Shown: positions 39,801-46,592 of the stretch, one piece after another
Layout: the number at the start of each line of letters is the position of its first letter
Numbering within the stretch: position 1 is the first letter of the stretch
NCBI GenBank assembly: GCA_016165875.1
Contig: JABBOT010000005.1
Span: 434,001 to 498,000, forward strand
Length of the DNA stretch: 64,000 nt
From: Acanthopleura granulata
Lineage: Eukaryota > Mollusca > Polyplacophora > Chitonida > Chitonidae
Direction of reading: 5' to 3'
Notes under the pieces: model-generated
What the model was told of the DNA's origin: nothing
Database searches by the model: none
The model's input: only the letters and a program-made list of their open reading frames with translations
Made by a program: the position numbers and the translations under genes

Positions 39801-40077
39801 AGAACTTACCGCTGTCGTGTGAGTGAAACAATTCTAGAGTATCGTGTTCGTTGGAAAGAAATGAATAAATACTACAATTAGAAATTAGAATATTTGTTTT
39901 CATAGAGATTCCATATTTAGAGTTTTTGAAATTGGTTTTGTTTGCAGACTTGTGGAGACAGAGAACGCCAGCTCGGCGGGGATGCTCATGTCTGTGGCTC
40001 TAAGTTTAGGAATTCTGTGCGGGTCCAACTTTTCTCTGGTGGTCAAGTTCTTTGTGGAGAACGTGGGAGGTGGATAA
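18673..40077 (+). CDS. Equilibrative nucleoside transporter (ENT family), 13 exons
   Basis: The family moves nucleosides, and in some members nucleobases or monoamines, across membranes by facilitated diffusion. Joining 18673-18818, 21051-21132, 23258-23397, 25111-25205, 25828-25878, 26136-26221, 27687-27735, 29974-30071, 30601-30708, 31993-32101, 33443-33528, 37520-37719 and 39948-40077 gives 459 residues, against 456 in human ENT1, with every phase matching and every intron GT-AG. I see 11 hydrophobic segments. Family landmarks: DRYKAVFLI and LPW in TM1, YFEDYKLN after it, FALPYLKFYRHY after TM6, and GLTHGYMGALGMMYGPE in TM10. Odd points: against human ENT1, recalled from memory, the TM8 motif's Asp and Arg are Ala338 and Asn342, and TM4/TM5 glycines are Asn179 and Ser204. 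NxT/S sequons occur at NVT, NYT, NTS and NAS. The start is the first in-frame ATG in exon 1, with a weak context; an upstream coding exon is possible. The subfamily is unresolved. Confidence 0.95.
18772..19480 (+). repeat. 74-75-bp minisatellite overlapping exon 1 donor
   Basis: About nine diverged units. Each contains an ATGAATGAAACCAT-like start, a CCGCCCCCGGACAG-like block and a GTATGTCAGTGTCGGAT-like block. The first unit is the coding end of exon 1 with its functional donor; later units repeat the donor near 18893, 18967, 19050, 19126, 19200, 19253 and 19318. Units lose resemblance after about 19420. The duplicated donors follow in-frame stops, so extending exon 1 into them would truncate the protein. 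Confidence 0.9.
19481..20910. other. Intron 1, middle part
   Basis: Mostly unique sequence with a (GTCA)n microsatellite at 20456-20478. A diverged relative of the following 55-bp repeat may begin near 20778 (AATCAGTCAATGTTTCTG). No exon-like segment is recognised. Confidence 0.5.
20911..21061 (+). repeat. 55-bp repeat x3 carrying exon 2 acceptor
   Basis: Units start at 20911, 20966 and 21021, an exact 55-base step. At offset 30 each has GTATAAGGCTG or ATATAAGGCTG. In the third unit this is the true start of exon 2, preceded by TTTACAG. The second unit has TAGAG/GTATAAGGCTG, an AG-ended copy of the junction with a weaker polypyrimidine tract; the first has GTAGAG/ATATAAGG. Confidence 0.9.
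21051..21132 (+). CDS. ENT exon 2 (TM1)
   Basis: Encodes the end of Arg49 and residues 50-76: TM1 with the ENT signature LPW (66-68). Against human ENT1 from memory, the Asn after the Trp is Cys69 and the dipyridamole-sensitivity Met position is Ala72. The donor is ACG/GTAAAT and the phase is 0. Confidence 0.93.
21201..21460. repeat. About 26-bp tandem repeat in intron 2
   Basis: About ten diverged units of TATCAGTAATGGTGTTACG-like sequence. The end of the array shortens to TATCAGTAATG. Intronic, with no coding role visible. Confidence 0.9.
21461..23257. other. Intron 2, remainder
   Basis: No repeat or recognised exon. Two frames (21766-22029 minus and 22575-22844 plus) have no family signature and no flanking splice sites that match the transporter phases. 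Confidence 0.5.
23258..23397 (+). CDS. ENT exon 3 (loop 1, TM2)
   Basis: Begins YFEDYKLN, the loop that follows TM1 in the family, with an NVT glycosylation sequon, then TM2. It runs from residue 77 to 122 plus two bases of Lys123. The acceptor is TGCCTGTAG and the donor CGAAACAA/GTAGGT. The donor sits in a 31-bp direct duplication. Confidence 0.93.
23387..23448 (+). repeat. 31-bp duplication of exon 3 donor
   Basis: TTACGAAACAAGTAG occurs at 23387 and again 31 bases later at 23418, followed in both by CCTCAAGT-AATC. The second copy reproduces the donor. Using it would read AAG TAG at once, so it would give a truncated protein. Confidence 0.9.
23795..24345. repeat. 35-bp minisatellite in intron 3
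   Basis: About 15 units built on GTTAAAGAGTTAAACATGTT followed by GATAGCATTCATCAC. A recurrent variant replaces the start with AGGTTAGAGAG, and some units are shorter by a few bases. Intronic. Confidence 0.95.
24346..25110. other. Intron 3, remainder
   Basis: No recognisable element apart from AT-rich sequence. The 3' end carries the acceptor CTATATTTTCAG for exon 4. Confidence 0.5.
25111..25205 (+). CDS. ENT exon 4 (TM3)
   Basis: Encodes residues 124-154, mostly TM3 (WTVISLMCLVALLIG and on to VLAMFD). It supplies the last base of Lys123 and the first of Trp155. The donor is GCCT/GTAAGT. Confidence 0.93.
25490..25565 (-). mobile_element. tRNA-like SINE head fragment
   Basis: On the minus strand the sequence contains GGGGTTCAAATCCCGGTC, a strong B-box/T-arm match. 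No matching acceptor stem or anticodon arm completes a tRNA, so I read it as a SINE head within intron 4. It could be from a family different from the common one. Confidence 0.4.
25828..25878 (+). CDS. ENT exon 5 (TM4, first part)
   Basis: A 51-base exon encoding residues 156-171 plus split Trp155 and Ile172. The sequence FFGITMG aligns without gaps to FFVITM of human ENT1 (from memory). The acceptor is preceded by a run of ten Ts. Confidence 0.92.
26136..26221 (+). CDS. ENT exon 6 (TM4 end, loop, TM5 start)
   Basis: Encodes residues 173-200, including LGLSAIFPKNYTSVL, the loop that in the family precedes TM5, with an NYT sequon. The family glycine in TM4 (Gly154 in human ENT1) is Asn179 here. 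The donor is ACG/GTAAGT and the phase is 0. Confidence 0.93.
26222..27686. other. Intron 6 with GATGTAGCAGGATACACAT array
   Basis: A degenerate repeat of about 22-24 bases built on AGATGTAGCAGGATACACA occupies about 26700-27035, roughly 14 units. Alternating minus-strand frames rich in Tyr, Cys and Leu come from the repeat and are not genes. The rest is unique. Confidence 0.8.
27687..27735 (+). CDS. ENT exon 7 (TM5)
   Basis: A 49-base exon encoding residues 201-216 (SLSSVMSSIATISSVA) and the first base of Ile217. The serine-rich run replaces glycines that are conserved in human ENT1 TM5; the Gly184 equivalent is Ser204. Confidence 0.9.
27736..29973. other. Intron 7, nothing recognised
   Basis: A 2.2-kb intron with no repeat array or SINE that I can identify. 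A minus-strand 84-codon frame at 29033-29287 has no family signature. Confidence 0.5.
29974..30071 (+). CDS. ENT exon 8 (TM6)
   Basis: Encodes residues 218-249: TM6 and the start of the central loop, ending FALPYL, the counterpart of LGLPRL in ENT1. The acceptor is CCTATTTCAG and the donor TTG/GTAAGT. Confidence 0.93.
30601..30708 (+). CDS. ENT exon 9 (central cytosolic loop)
   Basis: Encodes residues 250-285, starting KFYRHYRAI (FYRYY in ENT1) and containing the basic cluster KEKRKRP. The loop is shorter than the TM6-TM7 loop of human ENT1, which from memory carries regulatory phosphorylation sites. Phase 0 at both ends, so the exon could be skipped in frame. Confidence 0.93.
30930..31680. 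repeat. 24-bp minisatellite, about 31 units (intron 9)
   Basis: The unit is GTAGCGGAGATTGTTGAGCA plus four bases. It is a multiple of three, so long frames run through it on both strands: a plus-strand VAEIVEQG octapeptide repeat (30915-31265, 31432-31659) and a 211-codon minus-strand frame rich in Ser, Thr, Cys and Ala (30866-31501). It lies wholly within intron 9 and has no splice sites that match the gene's phases. Confidence 0.92.
31993..32101 (+). CDS. ENT exon 10 (TM7)
   Basis: Encodes residues 286-321: TM7 (VWTVSLSVWLVYFS then IYPAMM) and a short loop with an NTS sequon, plus the first base of Asp322. The Tyr-Pro-Ala matches Phe-Pro-Ala in ENT1. Confidence 0.93.
32599..32775 (+). mobile_element. 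SINE 3' portion (intron 10)
   Basis: Has body landmarks GTACGTGGGAAGGTCTGCCAG and CTGCCCGGTTTG, and the tail AGTACGGCGTAAAACACCAA with AATAAATAAATAAAC. The tRNA-like head is missing or unrecognisable. Same orientation as the gene. Confidence 0.88.
33443..33528 (+). CDS. ENT exon 11 (TM8, altered motif)
   Basis: Encodes residues 323-350. TM8 reads LLVFPVFAVLGNMLTF. The ungapped ENT1 counterpart, recalled from memory, has Asn, Asp and Arg where this protein has Pro335, Ala338 and Asn342; the Gly341 between them is kept. Acceptor TTGTTGTAG, donor AAG/GTAGGT. Confidence 0.92.
34746..35010 (+). mobile_element. tRNA-derived SINE, near full length
   Basis: The head reads TTCACGGCCGAGTGGTTAG, the best match in the window to a tRNA A box (leucine-type GGCCGAGTGGTTA). 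The body and the tail ATACGACGTAAAACACCGAT follow in order. It lies in intron 11 in the gene's orientation. Confidence 0.9.
36541..36790. repeat. 146-bp direct repeat, two copies
   Basis: GGCGTCGTTTCCG at 36541 and TGCGTCGATTCCGG at 36687 start two diverged copies that share ATGCTGG, CCAACATATTTA, AATG and GTGCC-AAGA blocks in the same order. Confidence 0.8.
37094..37290 (-). mobile_element. SINE copy, minus strand
   Basis: The reverse tail TTACGCCGTACTAAAG begins it, followed by GACGACGACCAGTGTAATTTTG and CCCACGGCCATCTGCAGG, the reverse complement of the SINE body. Diverged 5' part. Confidence 0.8.
37520..37719 (+). CDS. ENT exon 12 (TM9-TM10)
   Basis: The largest coding exon, residues 351-416 plus two bases of Glu417. 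It holds TM9 with the conserved Arg (CLLRTVLSIPFFLLCN; ENT1 has LARLVFVPLLLLCN) and TM10, GLTHGYMGALGMMYGPE (ENT1 FSNGYLASLCMCFGP). Acceptor CTGTTTCAG, donor CAGA/GTAAGT. Confidence 0.95.
37735..37890. repeat. About 63-bp tandem repeat, 2.3 copies
   Basis: Blocks GGTTACGGCCATGAA-GTACCG and TCTCAAATGTGCG-TATGGAAGCC recur just downstream of the exon 12 donor without including the donor. Confidence 0.85.
37965..38540. repeat. Degenerate CATCGTGTCATCG-type repeat
   Basis: Low-order repeats of CATCGTGCCATCGCTT-like sequence fill this part of intron 12. They give frames of up to 158 codons that are rich in His, Ser, Val and Arg; I judge these to be by-products of the repeat. Confidence 0.8.
38541..39947. 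other. Intron 12, distal part
   Basis: Unique AT-rich sequence, then a degenerate SINE 3' part at about 39750-39870 (GTTTACGCGGGACAGTCTGC, CGCTGTCGTGTGAGTGAAAC). No exon recognised between exons 12 and 13. Confidence 0.5.
39948..40077 (+). CDS. ENT exon 13 (TM11, stop)
   Basis: Completes Glu417 and encodes residues 418-459: a short loop with an NAS sequon, TM11 (AGMLMSVALSLGILCG and on) and the C-terminal FFVENVGGG followed by TAA. The length of the C-terminal tail matches the family. Confidence 0.93.
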
Positions 40078-40418
40078 CCCGAAGTCTACTTCTTTATGTT
40101 CTACGAGCCAGATCTTTGGCTCAATTTATACTACATACACGAGCCACCATGACGACCCGCCACCTGCTTGTATGAAGGAGGATCTATATGCTGCCGATTG
40201 CATATTTGTGCTGGTGAAACGATTGCGCATGCCTTTTGCATTATCCAATGGCCGGTGTTTCCAGACAGTGCGTCAGTACCCGGATGTGCAGCAACATTAT
40301 TACAATGTCGTCCGCGGAGGACTGGCTCTGTTTTTCACGCACAAAGGGGGAGCAATGGGATCTCACTGCTTTGGATCTCTGCTCGTTACCTGTTTTGCGA
40401 GTGTGTCGTATTTACTAA

Positions 40419-40424
40419 AATAAA
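40419..40424 (+). terminator. Candidate polyadenylation signal of ENT gene
   Basis: AATAAA lies 342 bases after the stop codon and is the first canonical hexamer I see downstream. The frames at 40052-40566 lie in the presumed 3' UTR. Confidence 0.45.
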
Positions 40425-43190
40425 GTGGAGAGCAGTGGAGGCCAAAGCGGAGGCCAAAGCGGAGTCTTTCTTAAAACAAGTAAACATTTGCAGTAGAGAA
40501 AGCTTTCCATTTCAATTTTTCGACATGAAAACTAGAGCGCTTAAGAGCCATGTTTTGGCGCTGTAGTTGGTAAGTATGTGTCGCATGAACTGTGTGTTGA
40601 GCCGCCTGCCACAGCTCACGGGAAGGGATACCTACCCAGTGTGTGAATATCAAGTGAAAGGTTCTTACCTGGGCGTCGGACAGCCCACCGAGATGCCAAC
40701 TACTCCTGTTAACATGTATAAAAATTTCATTTGCTCACCTGGCAATGTTAACATACACGTTCATGCAAATCCCATGTTGGTTACCACAAACATTATAACT
40801 TGGCAACGATATAAATGGTATTTATGATTTGTACAAAAGACATTTGCTGCCGATGTATGAAAGCTCGGTCGGGTGTTGGCAAGTTCGCTCTTCAGAAGTA
40901 GAGCTGATAAAGGGGTTCGAATAGCTGTATAGCGTCAGTCAGTGGGCAAAAGGTACGCTATGCTTGTGTCTCTAACCTCGATGGTGCTTTCGTTGCGTTG
41001 TTTAGGCCTTTAATATTAAATTAAACGCAGACACAAAATGTCCATAACTCGCACAGCTGTATAACAACACAAAATGTCAGCAGGCATATTTAACATGTAA
41101 AAGATTTTGATTCATTATATACTTGCCATGTAAAAAGTAACTCACTGGAAGCTCGAGTTTAAAACAAACTGCACCCATCCAGACAAACGAGGAGCTAGTC
41201 GTCCTATACCGGCGCCAGCATAGTTGGTAATAGTTGCCATGTTTTGTGTAATACTCAGTGTTATTTATTTGAAATTGCTACATGTATTGTAAATACAAAA
41301 TTACCATTATACTCCTTCTTCTTTGCTAACTTATCATTGCATCTTCGACATATTTCCTGAAGTCGCTTCCCAGTGGGTTAGGTAATATTTCTGTATACAT
41401 GTGACATTTATTTCATGTTAGTGTTTTCTTTACTGAATTCTTCGCCTTTCAAACTGTTATGCGCGTTTTAGATACTACGTTACGACGACAGAGTGACGTG
41501 TCTTTATGACGGGACGACGCCGCATTCTGGCATAGTAGGTCAGTCTGACAGTTTCACACTGAAAACTTAGTTAACAACGTTTGATGAATCTTCTGTTTAT
41601 GAGTGGATTGGAGAATCAAATGTTTTGAAATAATGATATTCTGTCAATAGGATAAATGTGTTAAAATATCATAACCATGCCGTAAAGCTGCGATGTCACT
41701 GGGGCGTTACTCCGTTGACCCAATGACGTAACGTGAAAACTGCTTGCCCTTGTGCCCACTGTGACAATAATTGAGATTGATTGGTGTCTTACGCCGCACT
41801 CATTTTTATTTCACCAAAACTACTGTCTCTTGAATGAGACATAATAGACGTTCTTGGAAGATTTCCAAAAAACAAACAAATTACTGAATATACTGTAACT
41901 ACGTGTTCCCTGATCCTTCATGAAATCAGAAATCACCCCCAAACGCCTTCGTGTTAGACATACCTACCCTTATCAAATATTTCACTTTTCGTTAACTATT
42001 TAACTTAGTGATCGTTCATGAAGTAAAAAAAATTGAAAGGACGTCGCGAAAGATATACCTATCCTAATCAAGTATTTCTCATTTGTGTAGCTTTTTAACT
42101 TTACTAGTATATGATTTATTTGATTGGTGTTTTACGCCGTATATTTTACTTATATTTCACTTATACGACGACATCCAGTATTATGGTGGGACAAACTCAG
42201 TGATGTGCAGGCTGTGTCGCATTTTTGTGCCACAAAGTAACTGGATTATCTAGAGAGTCTGACTTTTCGGTAGGTTTAATTACTTCGAAACGAAATCCAT
42301 ATCCCGGAGAGGGTAATTTGCGCGGTTCTTTGCTTAAAAGGCAAGTGCGCGGAAAATAATCTGCAAACTCTCTACTGAATAAATCGATTAGCGAAGTCTT
42401 AAATAACGCCTTAATGGAATTCCGATTGTAAGAACGGCCTAAACCTCAAGTGGTAACCCGACTCCAGTCCAGTGCCTGTTACTTCAAGCAACGCCTACAC
42501 AGATCCTCCTCAGCTGCGGGCAGCTAAAGGGCTTAGCGCTTGTTGAAACATCAGTCCACGCTTTAATGAGTGTAGTAACATGATTAGTCGTCTTTACAGC
42601 GAGAGAGAGATCGCCGAATTGCGGTAGAACATGTGCTAAATCTTCTGTGTGGTGCTCCGGCTCCTCAGCCTTGGGCTGAGAATGCCATTGACTTTTAACG
42701 AGCGTATGGAAAATAAAGATCACCTAATACGGCAAAAAGGATCGTTTGATATCTGTAATGTTATCTGAGAAAAATCCTTTTCGAATGTGACGCGACTGCA
42801 AGGTTAGCCGAAACAAACACAGTCGTTAAGTTTTGCGGTTGTTATTTGACTAAGCTAATGCTTTCCTGTACGAAACAGGAATTACTGGAATTACTGACCC
42901 GTGGCCATTGTATTCGACATCAGATCTTAAGTCTCTTGAATTTTGGATAGGGATTCCTAGACACGGATGACGTTATAGTGTCTGGCCCCAAAACCTGAAA
43001 TACACTTGAAATAGACAGAAGGTTTATGTGTTCGGAATTTCCCCGTAGGTCATTCCTTGTGTTTACTTGTACTTGTTTATTCCATCGTTTAGATATATTA
43101 ATTTGTTTCTTTCATTTATGACATATGCCGGGCCGACCAGTTTCATAGGTGTGAGAATCAGATTGTGCAAAGTAAGCCACTGAACTGTGG
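40425..43190. other. Intergenic with SINE tail fragments
   Basis: Reverse SINE tails lie at about 41775-41822 (GATTGGTGTCTTACGCCGCAC) and 42110-42200 (ATTTGATTGGTGTTTTACGC with GACGACATCCAGTATTATGG). No gene recognised. Confidence 0.6.
42110..42200 (-). mobile_element. SINE 3' fragment, minus strand
   Basis: Reverse complement of the SINE tail and the CGACGTCGTATAAG-type junction; the body is lost after about 90 bases. Confidence 0.8.
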
Positions 43191-43204
43191 CAGGAGTCAG
43201 ACCA

Positions 43205-44300
43205 CAAGGGAGGTACGGCTTTTCAGCGAGGTCACTGTGTACGCGACACTGTGGGAAGAACGAGGTCAAGGTGTATGTGACACCTCTCGCCACATTGGTG
43301 AGAGGACGAGATCAATGTGTACCTTACAATAGTGAGAGAGCGTGGTCACTGGGTACGTCACATTGGTGAGAGGGCTATGTCGATGTGTACGTCACATTGG
43401 AGAGAGGTCGAGGTCAACAAGTATCTCACACTGATGAGAAGGTGAGGTCAATGTTACGCCACATTGGTGAGAGAGGGCGGTCAATATGTGCGTCACACTG
43501 ATGGGGGACAGAGGTCAACGTGTATATCACAGTGGTGAGAGAGTGAGGTGAATGTGCATGTCACATTGGTGGGAGAACTACATGTAGGTCAATGTGCACG
43601 TCACATTGGTGAGAAAGCGAGGTCAATGTGTACGTCACGTTGGTGAGAGAGCTAGGTCAATATGTACGTCACATTGGTCAGAGGGTTGGGTGAATGTGTA
43701 CGTCACATTGGTGAGAGGGAGAGGTGAATGTGCATGTCACATTGATGAAACAGCGAGGTCAATATGTTCTTCACACTGATGGGGGACAGAGGTCAACGTG
43801 TATATCACAGTGGTGAGAGAGTGAGGTCAATGTGCACGTCACATTGGTGAGAAAGCGAGGTCAATGTGTACGTCACGTTGGTGAGAAAGCGAGGTCAATG
43901 TGAACGTCACATTGGTGAGAGAGCTAGGTCAATATGTACGTCACATTGGTCAGAGGGTTGGGTGAATGTGTACGTCACATTGGTGAGAGGGAGAGGTGAA
44001 TGTGCATGTCACATTGATGAAACAGCGAGGTCAATATGTTCTTCACACTGATGGGGGACAGAGGTCAACGTGTATATCACAGTGGTGAGAGAGTGAGGTC
44101 AATGTGCACGTCACATTGGTGAGAAAGCGAGGTCAATGTGTACGTCACGTTGGTCAGAGAGCTAGATCTATGTGTACGTTACATCGGTGAGAGCGCAAGG
44201 TCAATGTGTATGTCACATTGGTGAGAGAGCTAGGTCAATATGTACGCCACATTAATGGGGACAGGGGTCAGTGTGTACGTCCCACTCGTGTAAGGGAAAC
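43205..44300. repeat. 34-bp minisatellite with 272-bp higher order
   Basis: About 32 units. The consensus contains AGGTCAATGTGTACGTCACA followed by TTGGTGAGAG and a variable stretch. Two blocks starting at about 43594 and 43866 are almost identical over more than 180 bases, a displacement of 272 = 8 x 34, so a segment of eight units was duplicated recently. Frames in it repeat ThrLeuValArg-type motifs and are not credible genes. Confidence 0.92.
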
Positions 44301-44454
44301 AATCCCCAACAAACTTCATGTAAGGCCATATAAGCCTCCCTGTACTAGCGCTCTCAACCGCTTATTGCCAGCAAGGTCACGAGGACTTTCAAGCCACAGG
44401 AATCTCGACGAATTCTGGAACTGAACGGAACGTTAACACCTGGTCCTTAAAGAA

Positions 44455-44610
44455 TTACCATTTATTTAGTTGTTTAATACGTCCTTTACGACTTACGCGA
44501 CTTTACGAATACTTCACTTACACAACGGCGGACAACATTATGGTAGGAGGAAGCAGGGCAAAAGCCCGAGGGAAAGCCACGACCACACGCAGGTTGCAGC
44601 CAAGGCGTTT
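44455..44610 (-). mobile_element. SINE copy, minus strand
   Basis: Reverse-oriented diverged tail (TTGTTTAATACGTCCTTTACG), then ACACAACGGCGGACAACATTATGG and GGGCAAAAGCCCGAGGGAAA, the reverse of the body landmarks. Confidence 0.78.
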
Positions 44611-46434
44611 AAGGGTTGCAAGATTTCTCCGTAACTTTTTACTTTACAGTTAAGTCAACTGATCTATCTTGATATAACAGACATAATAGTGAAACCATTG
44701 CACGCCGCAGAGAGAACTGTCATCAAACTCAATCTTTTTTTGCGCTGACAGACCTTTCAACATTATTATTTAAGAACATAAATCTGAATTGTCATTAAAA
44801 ACTTAGTTGGAACTCGGCGAACCGGATGTTGCACACATTAGCTGCTTTTGTGCAATCGTTCTGTCCCGCTATTGCCTTACAGCTGCGTTCATCGTGACTG
44901 GAATAAAAACCAGTCGTCACAACAGGGGAGGTCGGGTAATTGGTATGTTGGATCCTTGTATACATATTTCCTGCTGGAAGCCGCCACGGTATATAGACAC
45001 ACATGTAGTGTGTGTCATGTAGTAAATCATTCTGATTTGAACTAAAGCGTTTGAAATCTTATGAGAACCACGTGGCCAAGTCATTCCTTTGTATTTGTCC
45101 AGCATATCCGATAGCCGCGGGATGGAACAACCCATTGTCACTGGTAAACATAACTTGTGCTTGTGGGGCAGTAGTTAATGTCTTTGCTTGGTTATTGATT
45201 GTTAGCCATGGTTTTATTGTGCGGAATTCTTAGCGTGTATCCCGGAACACAGCTCGCGAATGAATTGAGTTGTCTCTCAATGTTGGCAACAGAGGCAGTT
45301 ATTGGAGCAATAGGAGAGTTTCACAGGCAACATAAATAGGTTTAGTGTCTAAGAGTCATGTTCGACATTCTACGCCGCGTTAACCATGTTGGTGACTTCG
45401 AAGTCGATAATCTTAATTCAGTCATTAATTCCCATTTATGCAAGTCAGACAGATGGCTAATCTCTTCTATACATGTTATCAAATCAATTTTCAGTCCTGT
45501 AGTTTTTAGGTCTAGTACTAACATAGGTATCTCAGTGGAGCATTGATTGCAGCTGTTTATCAGAAATCATCTGCTTTTGCTGTAATGTAGCAATGCTCAA
45601 GTACTATCTGCATTGTTAGTGTTTTCTGGGAAGACAAAAAGTTATCTATGAATTGCTTTTTTTAAAAGGCAGGAAATTAAAACATGGGTGTTTCATGAGG
45701 CCCTGCATCGAACAGCTGTGCCTGGCAGACTTCTTACAGCTAGGCCAAGGTATTATCTCCAGTCACACAAATACTACAAACACTGATCAGTCAGTTATGT
45801 CAGATGATAGAGGATCGTGACAAAAAACACCTTTTGCAATATAGAAAAACATGTGCTTTTGGAGCATTCCCATCTTACATGACATATATCGCATATTCTA
45901 GTGATGACAGAAGCAATACAAACCAGTAGCTATAAATAAATAGAACGCCGAGGACGAAAGACATAAAACTCCGGTGAAATATTAGGCTCCTTTTTTATGA
46001 AAGCAAACTCCGTGTGCTCCTGCTTTAACCTTACATTATGTGACATTATTTCCTGGCTGATGGCAGATGGCATTCATAAAGTAATGACAAACTGCACGCT
46101 AAATAGGGGTGTCTTATGTTTTTGAGGGGCCATGCCTTCATTTGACTCTACGTAAAAAAGTTACTCTCTGCTGAAATAAACTGTAGCGAAACGAAATCGT
46201 TTCGAACAAAGTACTGGTTGCTGCTTTCCATTGAAATGGATTTTAACAAATCTGTACTTAAGTTGTGATGTAGTGAATTTGAGCCTACCCACATTCTTCT
46301 TTATCATGGCCGTGCTCTCATCGCCTAAGACTTCACAAGGTATTTGTCTATGAAATCTTTTGAAGATTATACACCTAAATCATTATTCAACGTTTAATAA
46401 AACATGTTTTAAGTGAAATGTTGTACTTCATTTC

Positions 46435-46592
46435 CGGCGGCTGCTTTAAGTCAGGCAGTTTGTTGGGTGCCTGGCAGATTTCGGTGGGATATTCGGAGCT
46501 CGCCGGCCTCCTCCACTCGTAAATGTGACTGCCACCAAGTACGTGAAACGGCTTGAAGGCGGCGTTAAATCCCAATGAAATAAATACTTAGA
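46435..46592 (+). mobile_element. SINE-like element, second tail type
   Basis: The 3' end reads GAAGGCGGCGTTAAATCCCA followed by ATGAAATAAATA, and the body has GGCCTCCTCCACTCGTAAAT. The tail resembles the common family but the body differs, so this may be a related SINE family sharing its 3' end. Confidence 0.55.

Noticed and set aside
40052..40566. Overlapping 123- and 132-codon frames downstream of the transporter
   Set aside because: They begin inside exon 13 or in the presumed 3' UTR in other frames, with no family signature.
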